From positions 26,762,501 to 26,826,500 of the forward strand of contig OY821787.1 of the NCBI GenBank assembly GCA_963682175.1: a stretch of 64,000 nt of DNA, in the 5' to 3' direction. Both the position numbers and the translations under genes were made by a program. Positions 1 to 10,165 of this stretch are shown piece after piece. Each line of letters begins with the position of its first letter. Position 1 is the stretch's first letter. The notes beneath the pieces were generated by a model. The model was not told where the DNA came from and did no database searches. It was given only the letters and a program-made list of their open reading frames with translations. Source of the stretch: Triglochin maritima (taxonomy: Eukaryota > Streptophyta > Magnoliopsida > Alismatales > Juncaginaceae).

Positions 1-1649
1 TAGAGGTGCGTTCCATCCACACTGACAACGGGTCTACAATATTGAAATCCACTAATTGAAGGCCCGAACGCCCAAAACACACGCTTAAACATCTCCTCGT
101 CTGAATTTACCTGGACAGACTCTATTTCGACAACAGATCCTTTATTGTTCTGACAGAGAACTGTGACGAACCTTCGCAAATCTTTAAAACTATCTTCTTC
201 GGCACCATATATTCGGTTCAACGCTTTTTGCCTAGTATGCCATGCTTTATCGTAACCGATTTCAAGTGAGTATTTGGTCTGCACCCTTTCCATTATTTCA
301 GCAGGAGAAATTGTGAACTTAGTTCTAACAGATGACATTATCAAGTCGCATACAAAATTAGCACTGCATTGTTTGTTGTCGTTTAGCAATATCGGATTGG
401 AACAAGTGTGTTCGGCGTCGTATGTTTTAACTTGAAAATATCTGTAGCCTTTTGGAACAGACGCATGTAGACGCCATTTGCAGTTATCTTCATCACGACG
501 AATACAATGAATAGTATATCGTTTCGTTGAAGAAACCACAACTGAATACTGAACAAACTTTTTAATGTGCCACGATTGCAGAGCATGAACCAAATCATAT
601 TTGGTTGGGAAAATTAGTTTATCCCAGAAAGAACGACCATCTTCCGTACGCCAATCACTCCGTTCCAAATTGTTCGCAGCATCGAAGAATGAGTGTTCAA
701 TTACCGAATTCTCTATTAAGTTGTCGTCCTCGAAGATATCGGGAAGTTCATTAAGAGTTGGAACCATGTTGTTGTTAGCAACTTCATCATCAACAACGTC
801 GTCGTCTTCACGGTTTATGGATTGGCCCATCGCATATATGACATCTTGCGTCTCCGGAACGACTTCATTAGCAGAAACACCTTCAGGTTCATCTTCTACA
901 GTGAAGGGTGTGCTGTAATCCCCTAATTCTTCAGTGTCATCATCTTGAATGCTATGCATCTCTTCCAGGCCTTCTGGTCGACTAAAATGAATTGGGTCAA
1001 CAACTGACAAACCAAGCCCAAGGGAGGGATATGAGGTAGATAGTCCAGCCCTTCCAGCAAACTCATCACGACTGTAATGCATGGGTTCAAATTGAGACAG
1101 ACCAGGATAATGATTTGCATTGCTGGAAGGAATGTCACACGCATTTTCTGGCCATTCGTTGCCTGTTTAGAAGTTATACGATTGAAAAAATGGAATTTGC
1201 TGGTATGCTGGAACTTCGGTTGTCGGATTTAGACTTATATTCAAATCTATTCCACAGTCCCAACCGGTCGACCTTACTGTACCATACTCCGGCGAATGAG
1301 TGTTCGTTGTCAGCGTAGGGTCGGGCACTTTAGGTTCAGCTTCCACATACACTCCAACCACATACATCCGTTTAAACAAACGTATCAATCCATAAACCGA
1401 CATATCATTGGTTAATGGAACGTATGTCCAATCATTGTTTAATGACAATTTGGCCATCAACTTGACATCAAACATACTGTGTGGATAACAACATTCAGAT
1501 CTTATAACATCCATTAAATCCTCCTATTTGATGTACAAAGGAACAACTACCAATTTGTGGTCAGATACTGTATATTCTGCCACATCTCCGTTACATTCTA
1601 ATTTCCCGTTATACATGACCAACAAAGATCCTTCATCATCTTTATCCAT
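1..1649 (-). pseudogene. MuDR-type MULE transposase, N-terminal part, truncated by window edge
   Basis: Reading the minus strand from the ATG at 1649-1647 gives one frame running off the left edge. It starts with the short N-terminal module typical of plant MULE proteins (LLVMYNGKLE, then MDVIRSECCYP and a YGLIRLF segment). An acidic linker follows, then the MuDR DNA-binding region (about 400-600; DLVHALQSWHIKKF, YTIHCIRR, CKWRLHASVPKGYRYF, EHTC). It ends with the start of the catalytic MULE domain at the edge (FWAFGPSISGFQYCRP, VSVDGTHL). MULE transposases cut and paste DNA with 8-11 bp target duplications. Two in-frame stops break it: TAG at 1524-1526, in a YIK-stop-EDL context where intact relatives usually have an aromatic residue, and TAA at 1167-1169. 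The rest of the frame is intact, so decay is recent. Family assignment is firm; whether an undamaged version ends outside the window cannot be seen. Confidence 0.9.
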
Positions 1650-1696
1650 ACCTAACATATATTAATTAAATTTGAAAATGTGTTCAAGTCAGATGG

Positions 1697-2160
1697 TTGT
1701 TCTTCATTACTAAATACTTAAAAAGTTGAAAATACTCAGATGTTTTAGAAATTACCTCAATCGAGTGTAGTAGCAAACGACTGTAAACGTCGAGCAATCT
1801 CTCCAATAAAATCAACTACAATAAACAACATTACGAATCATGTCAAAAAATTTAAGATTACTACCATAGACCTATAATCAACAAAACTAAAATCAATAAT
1901 CAACTAACAAGCAAGAAATAAAACGTTTTGCCTAAAAACCCAAAATCGAAATCGAGTTTGCACCAAAACGGGTTCCTAAACCAACAAAAACACTACAATC
2001 ATACATAAAACAACAATGTATATCATCCTAATACATAAAAAGGCAAGAAAACGGTGGAAAAAGAAAAAAAATCGAAACCCTAACATTAAAATCACGAGAA
2101 CCCGGCGTGAGAGGGAGATGGTGGGTGGGGGGGGGGGTGTCGGGCTGCTTTTATAGCCCT
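1697..2160 (-). promoter_or_regulatory. Upstream block of the MULE gene, copy 1 of a duplicated promoter
   Basis: This stretch is nearly the same as parts of 4628-5484 upstream of the PMD gene. The matching runs are 1697-1845 with 4628-4778, and 1848-2110 with 5180-5430. It ends in a C-rich tract (G-run at about 2127-2138 on the plus strand) just downstream of the TATA box. I read it as promoter plus 5' leader because both copies sit directly before a minus-strand coding region. Confidence 0.7.
2148..2155 (-). promoter_or_regulatory. TATA box of the MULE gene
   Basis: The minus strand reads GGGCTATAAAAGCAG, a consensus plant TATA box. It lies about 500 bp before the transposase ATG and directly downstream of the palindrome array at 2163-2450. 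The same box in the same context recurs at 5474-5481. Confidence 0.6.
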
Positions 2161-2162
2161 CC

Positions 2163-2450
2163 AGAACTCGGCGTTTCCTTTTTTAAGTGAACTCGGCGTT
2201 ACGAACTCCGACTTATGCCTATTAAACTCGGCATCTCAGATGCCGAGTTCTATTTTAGACACTGTTCTCCTGTCTGTCCAACCGTTTCATGCACGATCTG
2301 AGTGCCAAGAGCAGGTCCAAATAGAACTCGGCATCCCCAGTGTCGAGTTCTATTTGAATCACTATTCGCTTGACAACTCACGTCGAGTGGAATATCAAGT
2401 GTGGGGCCATAAAAAACCCAAAAGAACTCGGCATCCTCAGTGCCGAGTTC
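2163..2450. repeat. Array of GAACTCGGC/GCCGAGTTC palindromes, copy 1
   Basis: Three clear palindromes of about 26 bp begin at 2224, 2324 and 2424, an almost exact 100-bp period. The first has perfect 11-base arms (AACTCGGCATC and GATGCCGAGTT) around TCA. Half or decayed units lie at 2163, 2190 and 2473. The array sits immediately upstream of the minus-strand TATA box, so on position alone it is a candidate promoter element. Confidence 0.8.
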
Positions 2451-2697
2451 GCTTATAGAGTTCATTAATTTAAGAACTCGACAATTTTTTTTCATGTTTG
2501 GCAAGAAAGACAATTTCATTTCTTGTTTGACAACAAAGACAATCATCCCAATTACGAAAACACAATTAAACCACGAAACACAAACAACTACGATAAAACA
2601 CAATTCAACCACGAGTGAAATATGAAGTTTAACATTTTAACATAAAACCAAAAGTACCATATAAAATCAACCAAATAAGTTTAACACAACTAAATAT

Positions 2698-4545
2698 CTA
2701 TCCTAAGTGACCTCTCGATCTCTTCTTCCTTTTAGGACGTGCTTGAGCACGTCTTCTCCCCCTGCCGCGTCCCCTTCCTCGTGCTGCATTCTCAGTATCC
2801 TGAGTCAGACCGTCAGCGTCTTCTTGAGAGTGTGGATCTTCTTCTTCAACGACGCGATCCTGACTCAAATGTAATGTGAGTTCTTCAGCACCAAAACACA
2901 TAAGCCAAGCCTTCATTTTTTCCTTCAATTTTCCAACCATCGAAGAGCCTGTCTTGTGATCTTTGATCGCCTCGTAAATTTGATGGAGTTCTTCGTGGAA
3001 CTCATAAACTCCGTGTACCTACAGATAATTAAAAGTTAATCAAACACTAAACACAACTTTTAAACGTGGTAGTTGTTTAAATAAATGTTTAAATCTTACC
3101 ATTTCTCGCTCTCTACCCGCTAGGGGTCTGTATAAGTTATTAGTCGGAGCCAAGCAGTGATGAACTATCCAACGTACGGTGATGCTCCAATACCATTCCA
3201 TATACAGTCGTGTGCTCTCTTCAGGAGTGACACCTAGGAGTAGTCGCTCAAACTGTAGATGATATATTCTGTGCGACCAATGCTGAAGGAATTGGTGATT
3301 TTCCGCCAACCAATTAACATCCGACCTCCCCTGAGCCGATTTCACTACATGTCTCTCCATCGGCTCTGGAATGTGTTGTTGTAGACCGAACTGTCTCATC
3401 ACTCGGTCTGGACAATGCATAACCACCTCACCAAAATTTATAAGCCAAGTATGGCTCGTCCAGATCTCTGAACCTTCCGTACATAGTGGTGGTAACTGAC
3501 TAAGATCCAAATGTACATAATGGTCCCAGATCACTTGATCGAATTCCTGCACGTCCAGCTCATTCCGATAAAAATCAAGTGTCGTCGTCTTCGCACTACC
3601 CTTGAATGTTCTTGGTCGTCTCCAACGGGCACCTAATGGTGCCCTCTCGTCCTCCGGGTATAGTAATGGTCTGCTCTTCAAAGGTCTCCCAATGTGTAGA
3701 TGTTCCCAGCACCACAACTGCAGGAACGTAAGAAAACCACACAAATGTTTGGTCGGAATCAGTGAGGCTTCGTCTAACATGTGATATAAGTAGGCCAGAG
3801 CCGCACTACCCCAACTGTACTCTGATGCGACCGCCAAATCTCCAAGCAAAGACAGGTACTTCAAGTGAACCATCGTGCAACTCTTATCTGCCAAAATACT
3901 GCATCCCAGCTGGAATAGAATGAAGGCTCTGTTGTGTCGTGTAACTGTCGCCTCATCAGCATCAAAAGACAACTGTTGAAACTGAGCTTGCAACCAAACC
4001 AGAGTTACCGAACCCTTACGACCCAAGTCATCGGGGACCTGACCCAATAAATCCATGCAGACCTCTGACCAAACGTACTCCTGAGACTCACACACCGGCA
4101 AACCATCTACGCGTAAGCCGGTAATCATCGAGATGTCACGCAAGGTGCACGTGATCTCACCATGTCGCAGCTGAAATGAATGAGTCTCCGGTTTCCAACG
4201 CTCGACCATCGCCCCCAGCAAGGTATGATCCAACTGAACTCGGCCCAACCGAGTGACTGTGTCAAACCCTACCATATCTAAAAGAAATAACATCCTCTCA
4301 TCAGTGATCTATCATTCGTTGAGCTTCGATCAATGCTCAACGCATTTTACACCATCAACATCCTTCTGCATAAATTTAGAGAAATGTCAGAATATTGAAA
4401 CCCACGTGCAAATATTTAACTTGAAGACGTAAAATGCTTACAAAATCTTTGAACAAGTCATACCTGTGGTTGGCCTTCAAAACCAACACTGATCTGTCTA
4501 CCAGACCTTGTGAAGCATAGCTACCTCTAACTGAACCAGTACTGG
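2698..4545 (-). CDS. Plant mobile domain (PMD) protein, transposon-associated, spliced
   Basis: The protein belongs to the PMD family (PF10536, often annotated as serine/threonine-protein phosphatase 7 long form homolog), known both in host proteins such as MAIN/MAIL1 and inside transposons. The main exon 3100-4308 encodes the domain core (GRVQLDHTLLGAMVERWKPE, GEITCTLRDISMITGLRVDG, later LLYPEDERAP and HVVKSAQGRSDVNWLAENHQ). A 81-bp intron (3019-3099, GT...AG, phase 0) joins it to exon 2698-3018, which ends in an RGRGRGRRR basic tail. An upstream exon from 4442 (SVLVLKANHR) joins by a 133-bp intron (4309-4441). Exons 3100-4308 and 2698-3018 are both multiples of three with no stop, so the reading frame looks intact. 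The first exon start is not resolved; a stop lies just upstream in that frame. Function in the element is unknown. Confidence 0.8.
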
Positions 4546-4627
4546 TAACACCATTGCATAGCTACCTCTAAGTATAGCTTATTTTTTCATAACTCCATCC
4601 GTACATAACACGTTAAAAAGTGAGATG

Positions 4628-5484
4628 GTTGTTCTTCATTACTAACTACTTAAAAAGTTGAGAATACTCATATGTTTTAGAAATTACCTCAATCGAGTGT
4701 AGTAGCAAACGACTGTAAACGTCGAGCAATCTCTCCAATAAAATCAACTACAATAAATAACGTTACGAATCATGTCATAATTTTATTTAAAATTTTGACA
4801 GAACCTCCCCTATATTTTTCAAATTCGTAAATTTAAACCTACACGGTAGAACAAACTAACAATACTACAAATATCATCATCATATTCTAAACATCGAAGT
4901 AACGACGTATTTCTCAACATGGAAACTCACATACATTATTACTAAAAAAAATCAAACTTCAATTCCCACATACATTCAAACTCACATACATTTAAACTCA
5001 AATAAATCATTTTTAAGTGTACATTCATTCAAAGTAACATACATTCAAACTCTCATACATTTAAACCCAAATAAATCATTTTTAAGTTTACATTCATTCA
5101 AAGTAACATACATTCAAACCAAAATAACAACAAAAAATCTAATTTTAATCACAATAATCAAACTTAAATTCAACTATTTTCAAGATTACTACCGTAGACC
5201 TACAATCAACAAAACTGAAATCAATAATCAACTAACAAACAAGAAATAAAACGTTTTGCCTAAAAACCCAAAATCGAAATCGAGTTTGCACCAAAACGGG
5301 TTCCTAAACCAACAAAAACACTACAATCATACATAAAACAACAATGTATATCATCCTAATACATAAAAAGGCAAGAAAACGGTGGAAAACGAAAAAAAAT
5401 CGAAACCCTAACATTAAAAACACGAGAACTCGGCGGAAGGGGGGAGAGAAAGGGGGGGGGGGGGGTCGGGCTGCTTTTATAGCC
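4628..5484 (-). promoter_or_regulatory. Upstream block of the PMD gene, copy 2 of the duplicated promoter
   Basis: This is collinear with 1697-2160 but contains about 400 bp of extra AT-rich sequence (about 4780-5180). The extra part is made of imperfect repeats of a CATACATTCAAAC-like unit. The shared TATA box lies at 5474-5481 and a G-run at 5452-5465 sits in the same place as in copy 1. Both genes may therefore share one expression programme. Confidence 0.7.
5474..5481 (-). promoter_or_regulatory. TATA box of the PMD gene
   Basis: The minus strand reads GGCTATAAAAGCAG, matching the MULE gene box at 2148-2155. The palindrome array begins 9 bp further upstream. Confidence 0.6.
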
Positions 5485-5489
5485 TGACG

Positions 5490-5817
5490 GAACTCGGCGT
5501 TGGTAACGCTGAGTTCACTTTTTTTTAAGTGAACTCGGCGTGACACACGCCGAGTTCTTCTAGCTCGTTATCTAGGATGTCGAGTTCTATTTAAGAAACT
5601 GTTCTCCTAGCTCGTCAACCGTCCCAGGCACGATATGACTGCCAGGAGAACAGTTCAAATAGAACTCGGCACTCTCAATGCCGAGTTCTATTTGAATCAC
5701 TTTTCCTGCCAACTCACGTTGAGTGAAAAATTTCAAGTGTTGGCCAATAAAAATCAAGTAGAACTTGGCATCACCAGTGCCGAGTTCTTCTTACTCGGCA
5801 CTGGTGATGCCGAGTTC
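5490..5817. repeat. Array of GAACTCGGC/GCCGAGTTC palindromes, copy 2
   Basis: Palindromic units start at 5490, 5531, 5662, 5761 and 5791, with a half unit near 5575. Inner arm bases differ between units but remain complementary: GTT with AAC at 5490, GTG with CAC at 5531. The last two units (5761-5817) are also mirror copies of each other. Units 5662 and 5761 are 99 bp apart, echoing the 100-bp period of copy 1. Confidence 0.8.
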
Positions 5818-5831
5818 TATATGTACAAAAA

Positions 5832-5965
5832 AACAAAACCCGCCGCCGCCACGTGTCACCACGTGGTGGCAGCGAGTTTTGTTTGAGAAATATTTTTTAT
5901 TGAGGTCTATTTTGGCAAAACAATTAAAAAAATGTTATTTTGAAAAAAATTCCTTGTTATAATTG
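5832..5965. other. Probable right terminal part of the MULE/PMD element, with double G-box
   Basis: Two CACGTG cores (GCCACGTGTCAC and CCACGTGGTGGC) form a palindrome at about 5849-5871. The segment through about 5965 also occurs, diverged, at 10040-10170, so it is part of a repeat family and likely an element terminus. No terminal inverted repeat could be proven because the other end lies outside the window. Confidence 0.5.
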
Positions 5966-6866
5966 TCAAGGTTTTCTACAAGTCGGTCACTCTTTTATGA
6001 TTTATAAGTTTTCTCTCCACCATTTTTATTTTGAAGCTCAAATTTAACGAGGTACAATGGTTTTCTTTGAAATATAAACCTCTTATCAAATTGGCCAATC
6101 TGAGTATCGCGCTTGTTATGATTTGCTAATTTTGTAATTGAGTAAATTTTCTTTATTGGGTTATTAGTCCACTCCAATTCAATTAAAAATGTGAGCAACA
6201 TGGAAAACAAGGTTGATGATTGAGGTTTGGAATGTTTGACTTATTGATGATCTACTCAGACTTGGTTTAACCAAATGTGAATCTTAACAAAAGGGTGACA
6301 GACGATGTGAAAAAGGTGAGTTCGTGATTTAAATTATAGTTTGGAAAATTTTCAAAATAATGATGGAAAAATAAAAAAAGCAAAATATTAGAATTGAGGA
6401 AATAGTTGGCAAAATATAAACTCGGTAGTTGAGTTTTCGTTTTCAAAAATAGAAAACAACAACTTCAATATCGTGTTCTACTTACCATTATTTTTAGAAA
6501 TCATGCATTTTAAATTAAAAAAAATTGAACTCATTTTCAGCACGATAGAATAATTTTTTTGGTATTTTGATAACATATTCATGTTCCTCTTTTTTGTCAT
6601 CAATTCAAATACCACATTGTTCCTATTTTGTTGATATTTGAAATTAATTTTTTTAATTATAAATTAGAGACATTTCAACAAAACTATAAGAAATTGATAT
6701 TTAAACTTAAGATAAAAAACGATGAATCCGATTTTGTGATAAAATAACCAAAAACGATTATCTCTTGAAGTTTGACCGTGACAACATCACAATGAAACCT
6801 TCCAAAACCAAAAGAGCTCCCGGTCGGTCAAAATCAACGTGAATCCGAAATGATATGAATACTATG
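5966..6866. other. AT-rich stretch, nothing recognised
   Basis: I see only AT-rich sequence with scattered short ORFs and stops in all frames. No repeat shared with the rest of the window was noticed. Confidence 0.5.
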
Positions 6867-6871
6867 GAAGA

Positions 6872-8400
6872 TGTTGGTTCGTGTGGGTTATGGGTCCACA
6901 ATACTAATCACAATTAATCCTAATTACCTACTTGTTTGATCTATCAAAGATATGCAGCGGAATTAAACTAACAAACAAGTAAAGACTAGAAATGCAAACC
7001 ACGATGGTCACGGGGATTTTACAGAGGTTCAGCCACCGCCTACGTCCTCTCTTGCAAGTTCCGCTCGACACTTCGAGCTCTGCTCACGACTTCACTATCC
7101 ACTCCCCGTTCCGGGCCGGGAGAGAACACCTTTTACAAAACAAGCACCACGAACACCCTCGCTTGCTTGACTTTCTTCTCTCACAATCCGAGAGGAACAC
7201 TTCGGGCTTTCACCGAAGTCCTTGCTTCTTCACAAACGAAAACTTGAGTAGAACACACTCTCTAACTTGAGCACACTTAGGTTATGATGTGGAATTGATG
7301 CTAAGGTGTGGAAGTGTAGGCTTGGAGTGTTGGATTGGGGAAAAATGAGTTTGTGAGTTTCTCTCTAATGTATAGGACAAGTAGTAGTGGGAGAGTTGTG
7401 TTAAAATGTGTTTTACAACTCTTTATATAGGCATTAGAGAGAATAGATCCGTTGGGGTTGATTGGGTGAGTGTTGGTGTAGGATACACAAAATAAAAACT
7501 CGCAGGACCCAATTCTGAGTTAATTCGGTCGACCGGATCGGCCTAAACGATCGACCATTTGGCAGTTTTGAACTCAGTTCGGTCGACCGTTACCGGTTAG
7601 GTAACGGTCGACCGCCCAACGTTACGACTTAGGTATACTTAAGTGATCGGTCGAACTCCAAAAAGGGTTCGGTCGACCGATTTACACCAGGCACTTTGGG
7701 GTTGACAAACAATGATCAATTCGGTCGACCGAGCTAAGGTCTAGCGGTCGACCGATTTTGTCCAGGAGGTTCGGGTTTGTCAATAGACAGATATTTGGTC
7801 GACCGAACAAGGTCCTCAGTCGACCGATATATGAAATGTATTTGGGGTATATTTGGTTAATACGAATACGACCGTTGGGTATAATACGACAAAATAAACG
7901 GTTGGAAAAATAAGTTCATACGGTCGACCGAAAGGGCATATACGGTCGACCGAAATCGGGCAGTGAAAACATAAACATGATAATTGATCACTCGGTCGAC
8001 CGAAGGGTCTGTTAAGGTCGACCGAATGTGGGCAGACTGTTAGGGTTCGGGTTTAGAGTTTTCCGTTCTAAGTTTGAGTGATCTATTGAAGTCCAAATTA
8101 TGTGAAATTTCGTGTGTGACTTCTATAAGGAACGTAGTGTGCTTAAGTTGATTTTAGCTCAAGTATGCTCAATTTACACAAGTTCCTAAGACTCAAAGAA
8201 AATACAAAATACATGTCTTCAAAAGAGCTTGATTACATGTCTTGACTTGATTTTCCTTTCTTCCTTGAGTCTTGATCACCTGTAGAGGTTAGCACAAAGC
8301 AATATATGTGCAATGCAACATGTGTGCTACTCTACATGATCATAATTAAGATTAGGTTGTTTAAATCATCAAAACATAGATTAATGCCAAAAAGCCAACA
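6872..8400 (-). mobile_element. Solo LTR, family A (copia-like), reverse orientation
   Basis: The 1,529-bp unit begins TGTTGG and ends CCAACA. It is the reverse complement of the LTRs at 22851, 26764 and 27006. It is flanked by a perfect 5-bp TSD, GAAGA (6867-6871 and 8401-8405), with no internal retrotransposon sequence, so it is a solo LTR left by LTR-LTR recombination. Its minus-strand TATA (CTATATAAAG, 7421-7430) lies downstream of the palindrome array at 7526-8024. Confidence 0.92.
7526..8024. repeat. Seven paired CGGTCGACCG palindromes in the solo LTR
   Basis: Pairs begin at 7526/7548, 7580/7605, 7648/7670, 7722/7745, 7796/7817, 7921/7943 and 7993/8015. Spacing within pairs is 22, 25, 22, 23, 21, 22 and 22 bp. 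Successive pairs are 54 to 74 bp apart, with one gap of 125 where a decayed pair is visible near 7865. The array lies just upstream of the LTR TATA box. Confidence 0.85.
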
Positions 8401-8430
8401 GAAGAAAGGTAAGGTGTGGGAGTGCGGCGG

Positions 8431-8610
8431 TAGGGTTGTGCATCCGGTCCGGACCAGACCGGTTGGATTCGGTCTGGTTCGGTCCAAGACCGGATTTTTG
8501 CCTTAATAATTTTAAAAAAACAGACTGGAACCATATTTTCAGCAGGGTTCGGCCGGTTGGTTCCGGTCCGGTCCAAAAAACCAGACCTGACTGGTCCATG
8601 CACACCCCTA
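8431..8610. mobile_element. hAT-type MITE
   Basis: The 180-bp element has terminal inverted repeats TAGGG(T/G)TGTGCA and is flanked by a perfect 8-bp TSD, TGCGGCGG (8423-8430 and 8611-8618). The interior is rich in CCGGTCCGG-type motifs and has no coding capacity. Terminal sequence and TSD length fit the hAT superfamily. Confidence 0.9.
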
Positions 8611-8618
8611 TGCGGCGG

Positions 8619-8960
8619 TATAAGTCATAATAGAAAGCGATGCAATGAACTTATATAGTGAAATTGTTTTAGTAATGTCTATGTTACTTTTACGTAGGAC
8701 TTTGAATAAATGTAAAACATGAATGATTCTTAAGATTTGATTAAATGTAAGAGTTAAATGTTTTTTAAGATTTGATTGTGTTGTAAGACTTGAATTAATG
8801 TAAAATATTTTGTTATGACTCGTATTTTTTATGACTCCAATGTTGGTTCCAGTATCGATGAATTTTTATGATTGTAATTACTATTATGTTGATTTTTAAG
8901 ATTTGATTCATCAGATGTCTGCATTCATTGCCAAGTCCAATTTGTCATGAATTTGTGCAA
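8619..8960. other. No recognised gene or repeat
   Basis: AT-rich sequence with imperfect repeats of a TTAAGATTTGATT-like string (about 8732-8780 and again near 8900). Nothing else could be supported. Confidence 0.4.
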
Positions 8961-9289
8961 GTATTTGGACTCGGCATCTCTGAGGTCGTTTTTCCCTATA
9001 TAGAACTCGGCGTTGGCAACGCCGAGTTTTACAAAGAATATTTTTTCTGAATTGCTAAACATCGCCCCCAAAATTACTTAAATCACCCCTTGAAATTACC
9101 ATTTTGCCCTTCTCTCATTTCTACTGCTATAACGCGACATTTTACCCTCCTATCACACATCTCTCTTCATATTCATCTTATAAAAAAATAATGTTTTGGA
9201 GGTCAGTAATGAACCAACGGACGCCCCAGTGTACTCGAATCTGGTAAAATATCTAACATCTTTTTAATAAAAAAATAATAAAAAATTAC

Positions 9290-9478
9290 GGGCGTCCGAC
9301 GGAGCCGCCCCGACGTAGGAGGGGGCGTCTTGCTAAGACGTTGCCCCCATGGGGGAGGCGTTTTACCCAGACGCCTTACCCATCGGGGAGGCGATTTACC
9401 CAAACGCTCCGCCCATGAGACATGCGTCTGTGTAAGACGCCTCCTCCTACGTGGGGGCGGCTCCGTCGGACGCCCGTA
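9290..9478. repeat. 33-bp repeat array 1 inside a 38-bp inverted repeat
   Basis: Units begin at 9322, 9355, 9388 and 9421, exactly 33 bp apart. They are bracketed by an inverted repeat (9287-9324 and 9441-9478) of about 38 bp with one mismatch. The whole block can fold into a long hairpin. Confidence 0.85.
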
Positions 9479-9575
9479 ATCCGACCGGTTACCACCGAAA
9501 ACTTGCAAAGAAACGTCAAATAATTTGAGATAACACACCGTATAATTTTAATTTGACAAAAGAATTAAAAAAAAC

Positions 9576-9796
9576 GGAACGTCTGGCTAAGACGTCTGTA
9601 TCATCGTGGAGGCGTCTGGCTAAGACGCCTCCACCATGGTTGAGGCGTCTTAGCTAGACGCTTAGACCATGGTATAGGCGTCTGGCTAAGACGCTTGTAC
9701 CATCGTGGAGGCGTCTTGCTAAGACGCCTCAACCATGGTGGAGGCGTCTTAGCCAGACGCCTCCACGATGGTGCAGGCGTCTTAGCCAGGCGTCTG
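9576..9796. repeat. 33-bp repeat array 2, seven units, each palindromic
   Basis: Units start at 9576, 9609, 9642, 9675, 9708, 9741 and 9774, with no deviation from 33 bp. Most consist of GAGGCGTCT, a 5-base centre such as GGCTA, then AGACGCCTC, followed by a spacer containing CCATGG or CCATCG. Confidence 0.9.
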
Positions 9797-10165
9797 TTAC
9801 TTCGCCTGATCTAGGTGTTTCGCCAGACATTTTCGTGGTGTTGGTACTAGGAATGTTAGTAAAATTGAGTCAAAAACCTTGTTTAAAGACACGAGACAAT
9901 ATGGGTATTAAATATATTGTTAAGGGCAATTTGGTAATTTCAAGGGGCGATTTAAGTAGTTTTGGGGCGACGTTTAGTAGTTCCCTATTTTTTATAGAAC
10001 TCGATGTCTCTACGTCTGAGGCGTCAAGTTCTGTACACTAAAACACAAGACCCGCTGTCGTCACGTGTCAGCACGTGGTGGCAGCTAGCGGGTATAGTGT
10101 TGAAAATATTTTTTAAAAGATGTTTATTTTGGGGAAAAAATATATTATTTTGAATTTTTTTCTTT

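Larger units (their letters stand above)
9280..9833 (-). pseudogene. Possible ORF of 11-residue WxxRLxKTPPP repeats
   Basis: On the minus strand both 33-bp arrays read as 11-residue repeats with the same consensus: Trp, variable, Arg/Lys/Gln, Arg, Leu, small, Lys/Gln, Thr/Ser, Pro, Pro, Pro/Arg. In 9290-9480 five units run without a stop (for example WVRRLGKTPPP, WGQRLSKTPPP). In 9574-9810 seven units occur with one TGA in place of Trp (about 9608 on the far unit's side of the array). Leu, Lys and Pro codons vary mostly at silent positions. The arrays are separated by about 95 bp without repeats. A conserved ATG at 9831-9833 is one base out of frame with them. A 33-bp repeat gives an 11-mer in any frame, so coding is an inference. 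I do not recognise the protein. Confidence 0.4.
9047..9985 (-). mobile_element. Non-autonomous MULE related to the 21856-32008 element
   Basis: Its first 150 bp match the left end of the 21856-32008 element and its last 180 bp match the right end (both include an ATG in a CACGAAAATGTCTG context on the minus strand). The two ends are inverted repeats of about 55 bp (GCTAAACATCGCC on the left, GGCGACGTTTAGTAG on the right). A shared TATTTTTT flanks it (9039-9046 and 9986-9993), consistent with an 8-9 bp TSD. The transposase is replaced by two 33-bp repeat arrays. Confidence 0.75.
8961..10165. mobile_element. Relic of the GAACTCGGC palindrome element, hosting a nested MULE
   Basis: A palindromic unit lies at 9003-9029 (inner arms GTT and AAC), a decayed one at about 8968, and a third at 9998-10031. 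The double CACGTG segment follows at about 10058-10080, as at 5849. The relic was split by the insertion at 9047-9985. Boundaries are approximate and no coding region remains. Confidence 0.6.

Noticed and set aside
2224..2450. CRISPR-like regular palindromic repeats
   Set aside because: The sequence is plant nuclear DNA with no cas genes. Repeats are few and diverged, and they sit in a transposon promoter.
2250..2612. 120-residue minus-strand ORF
   Set aside because: It runs through the palindrome array and AT-rich PMD 3' flank, has no recognisable domain, and shows hydrophobic low-complexity content.
8361..8630. Overlapping ORFs on both strands
   Set aside because: They fall inside a GC-rich hAT MITE with perfect TSD. 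The palindromic CCGGTCCGG content keeps several frames open by chance.
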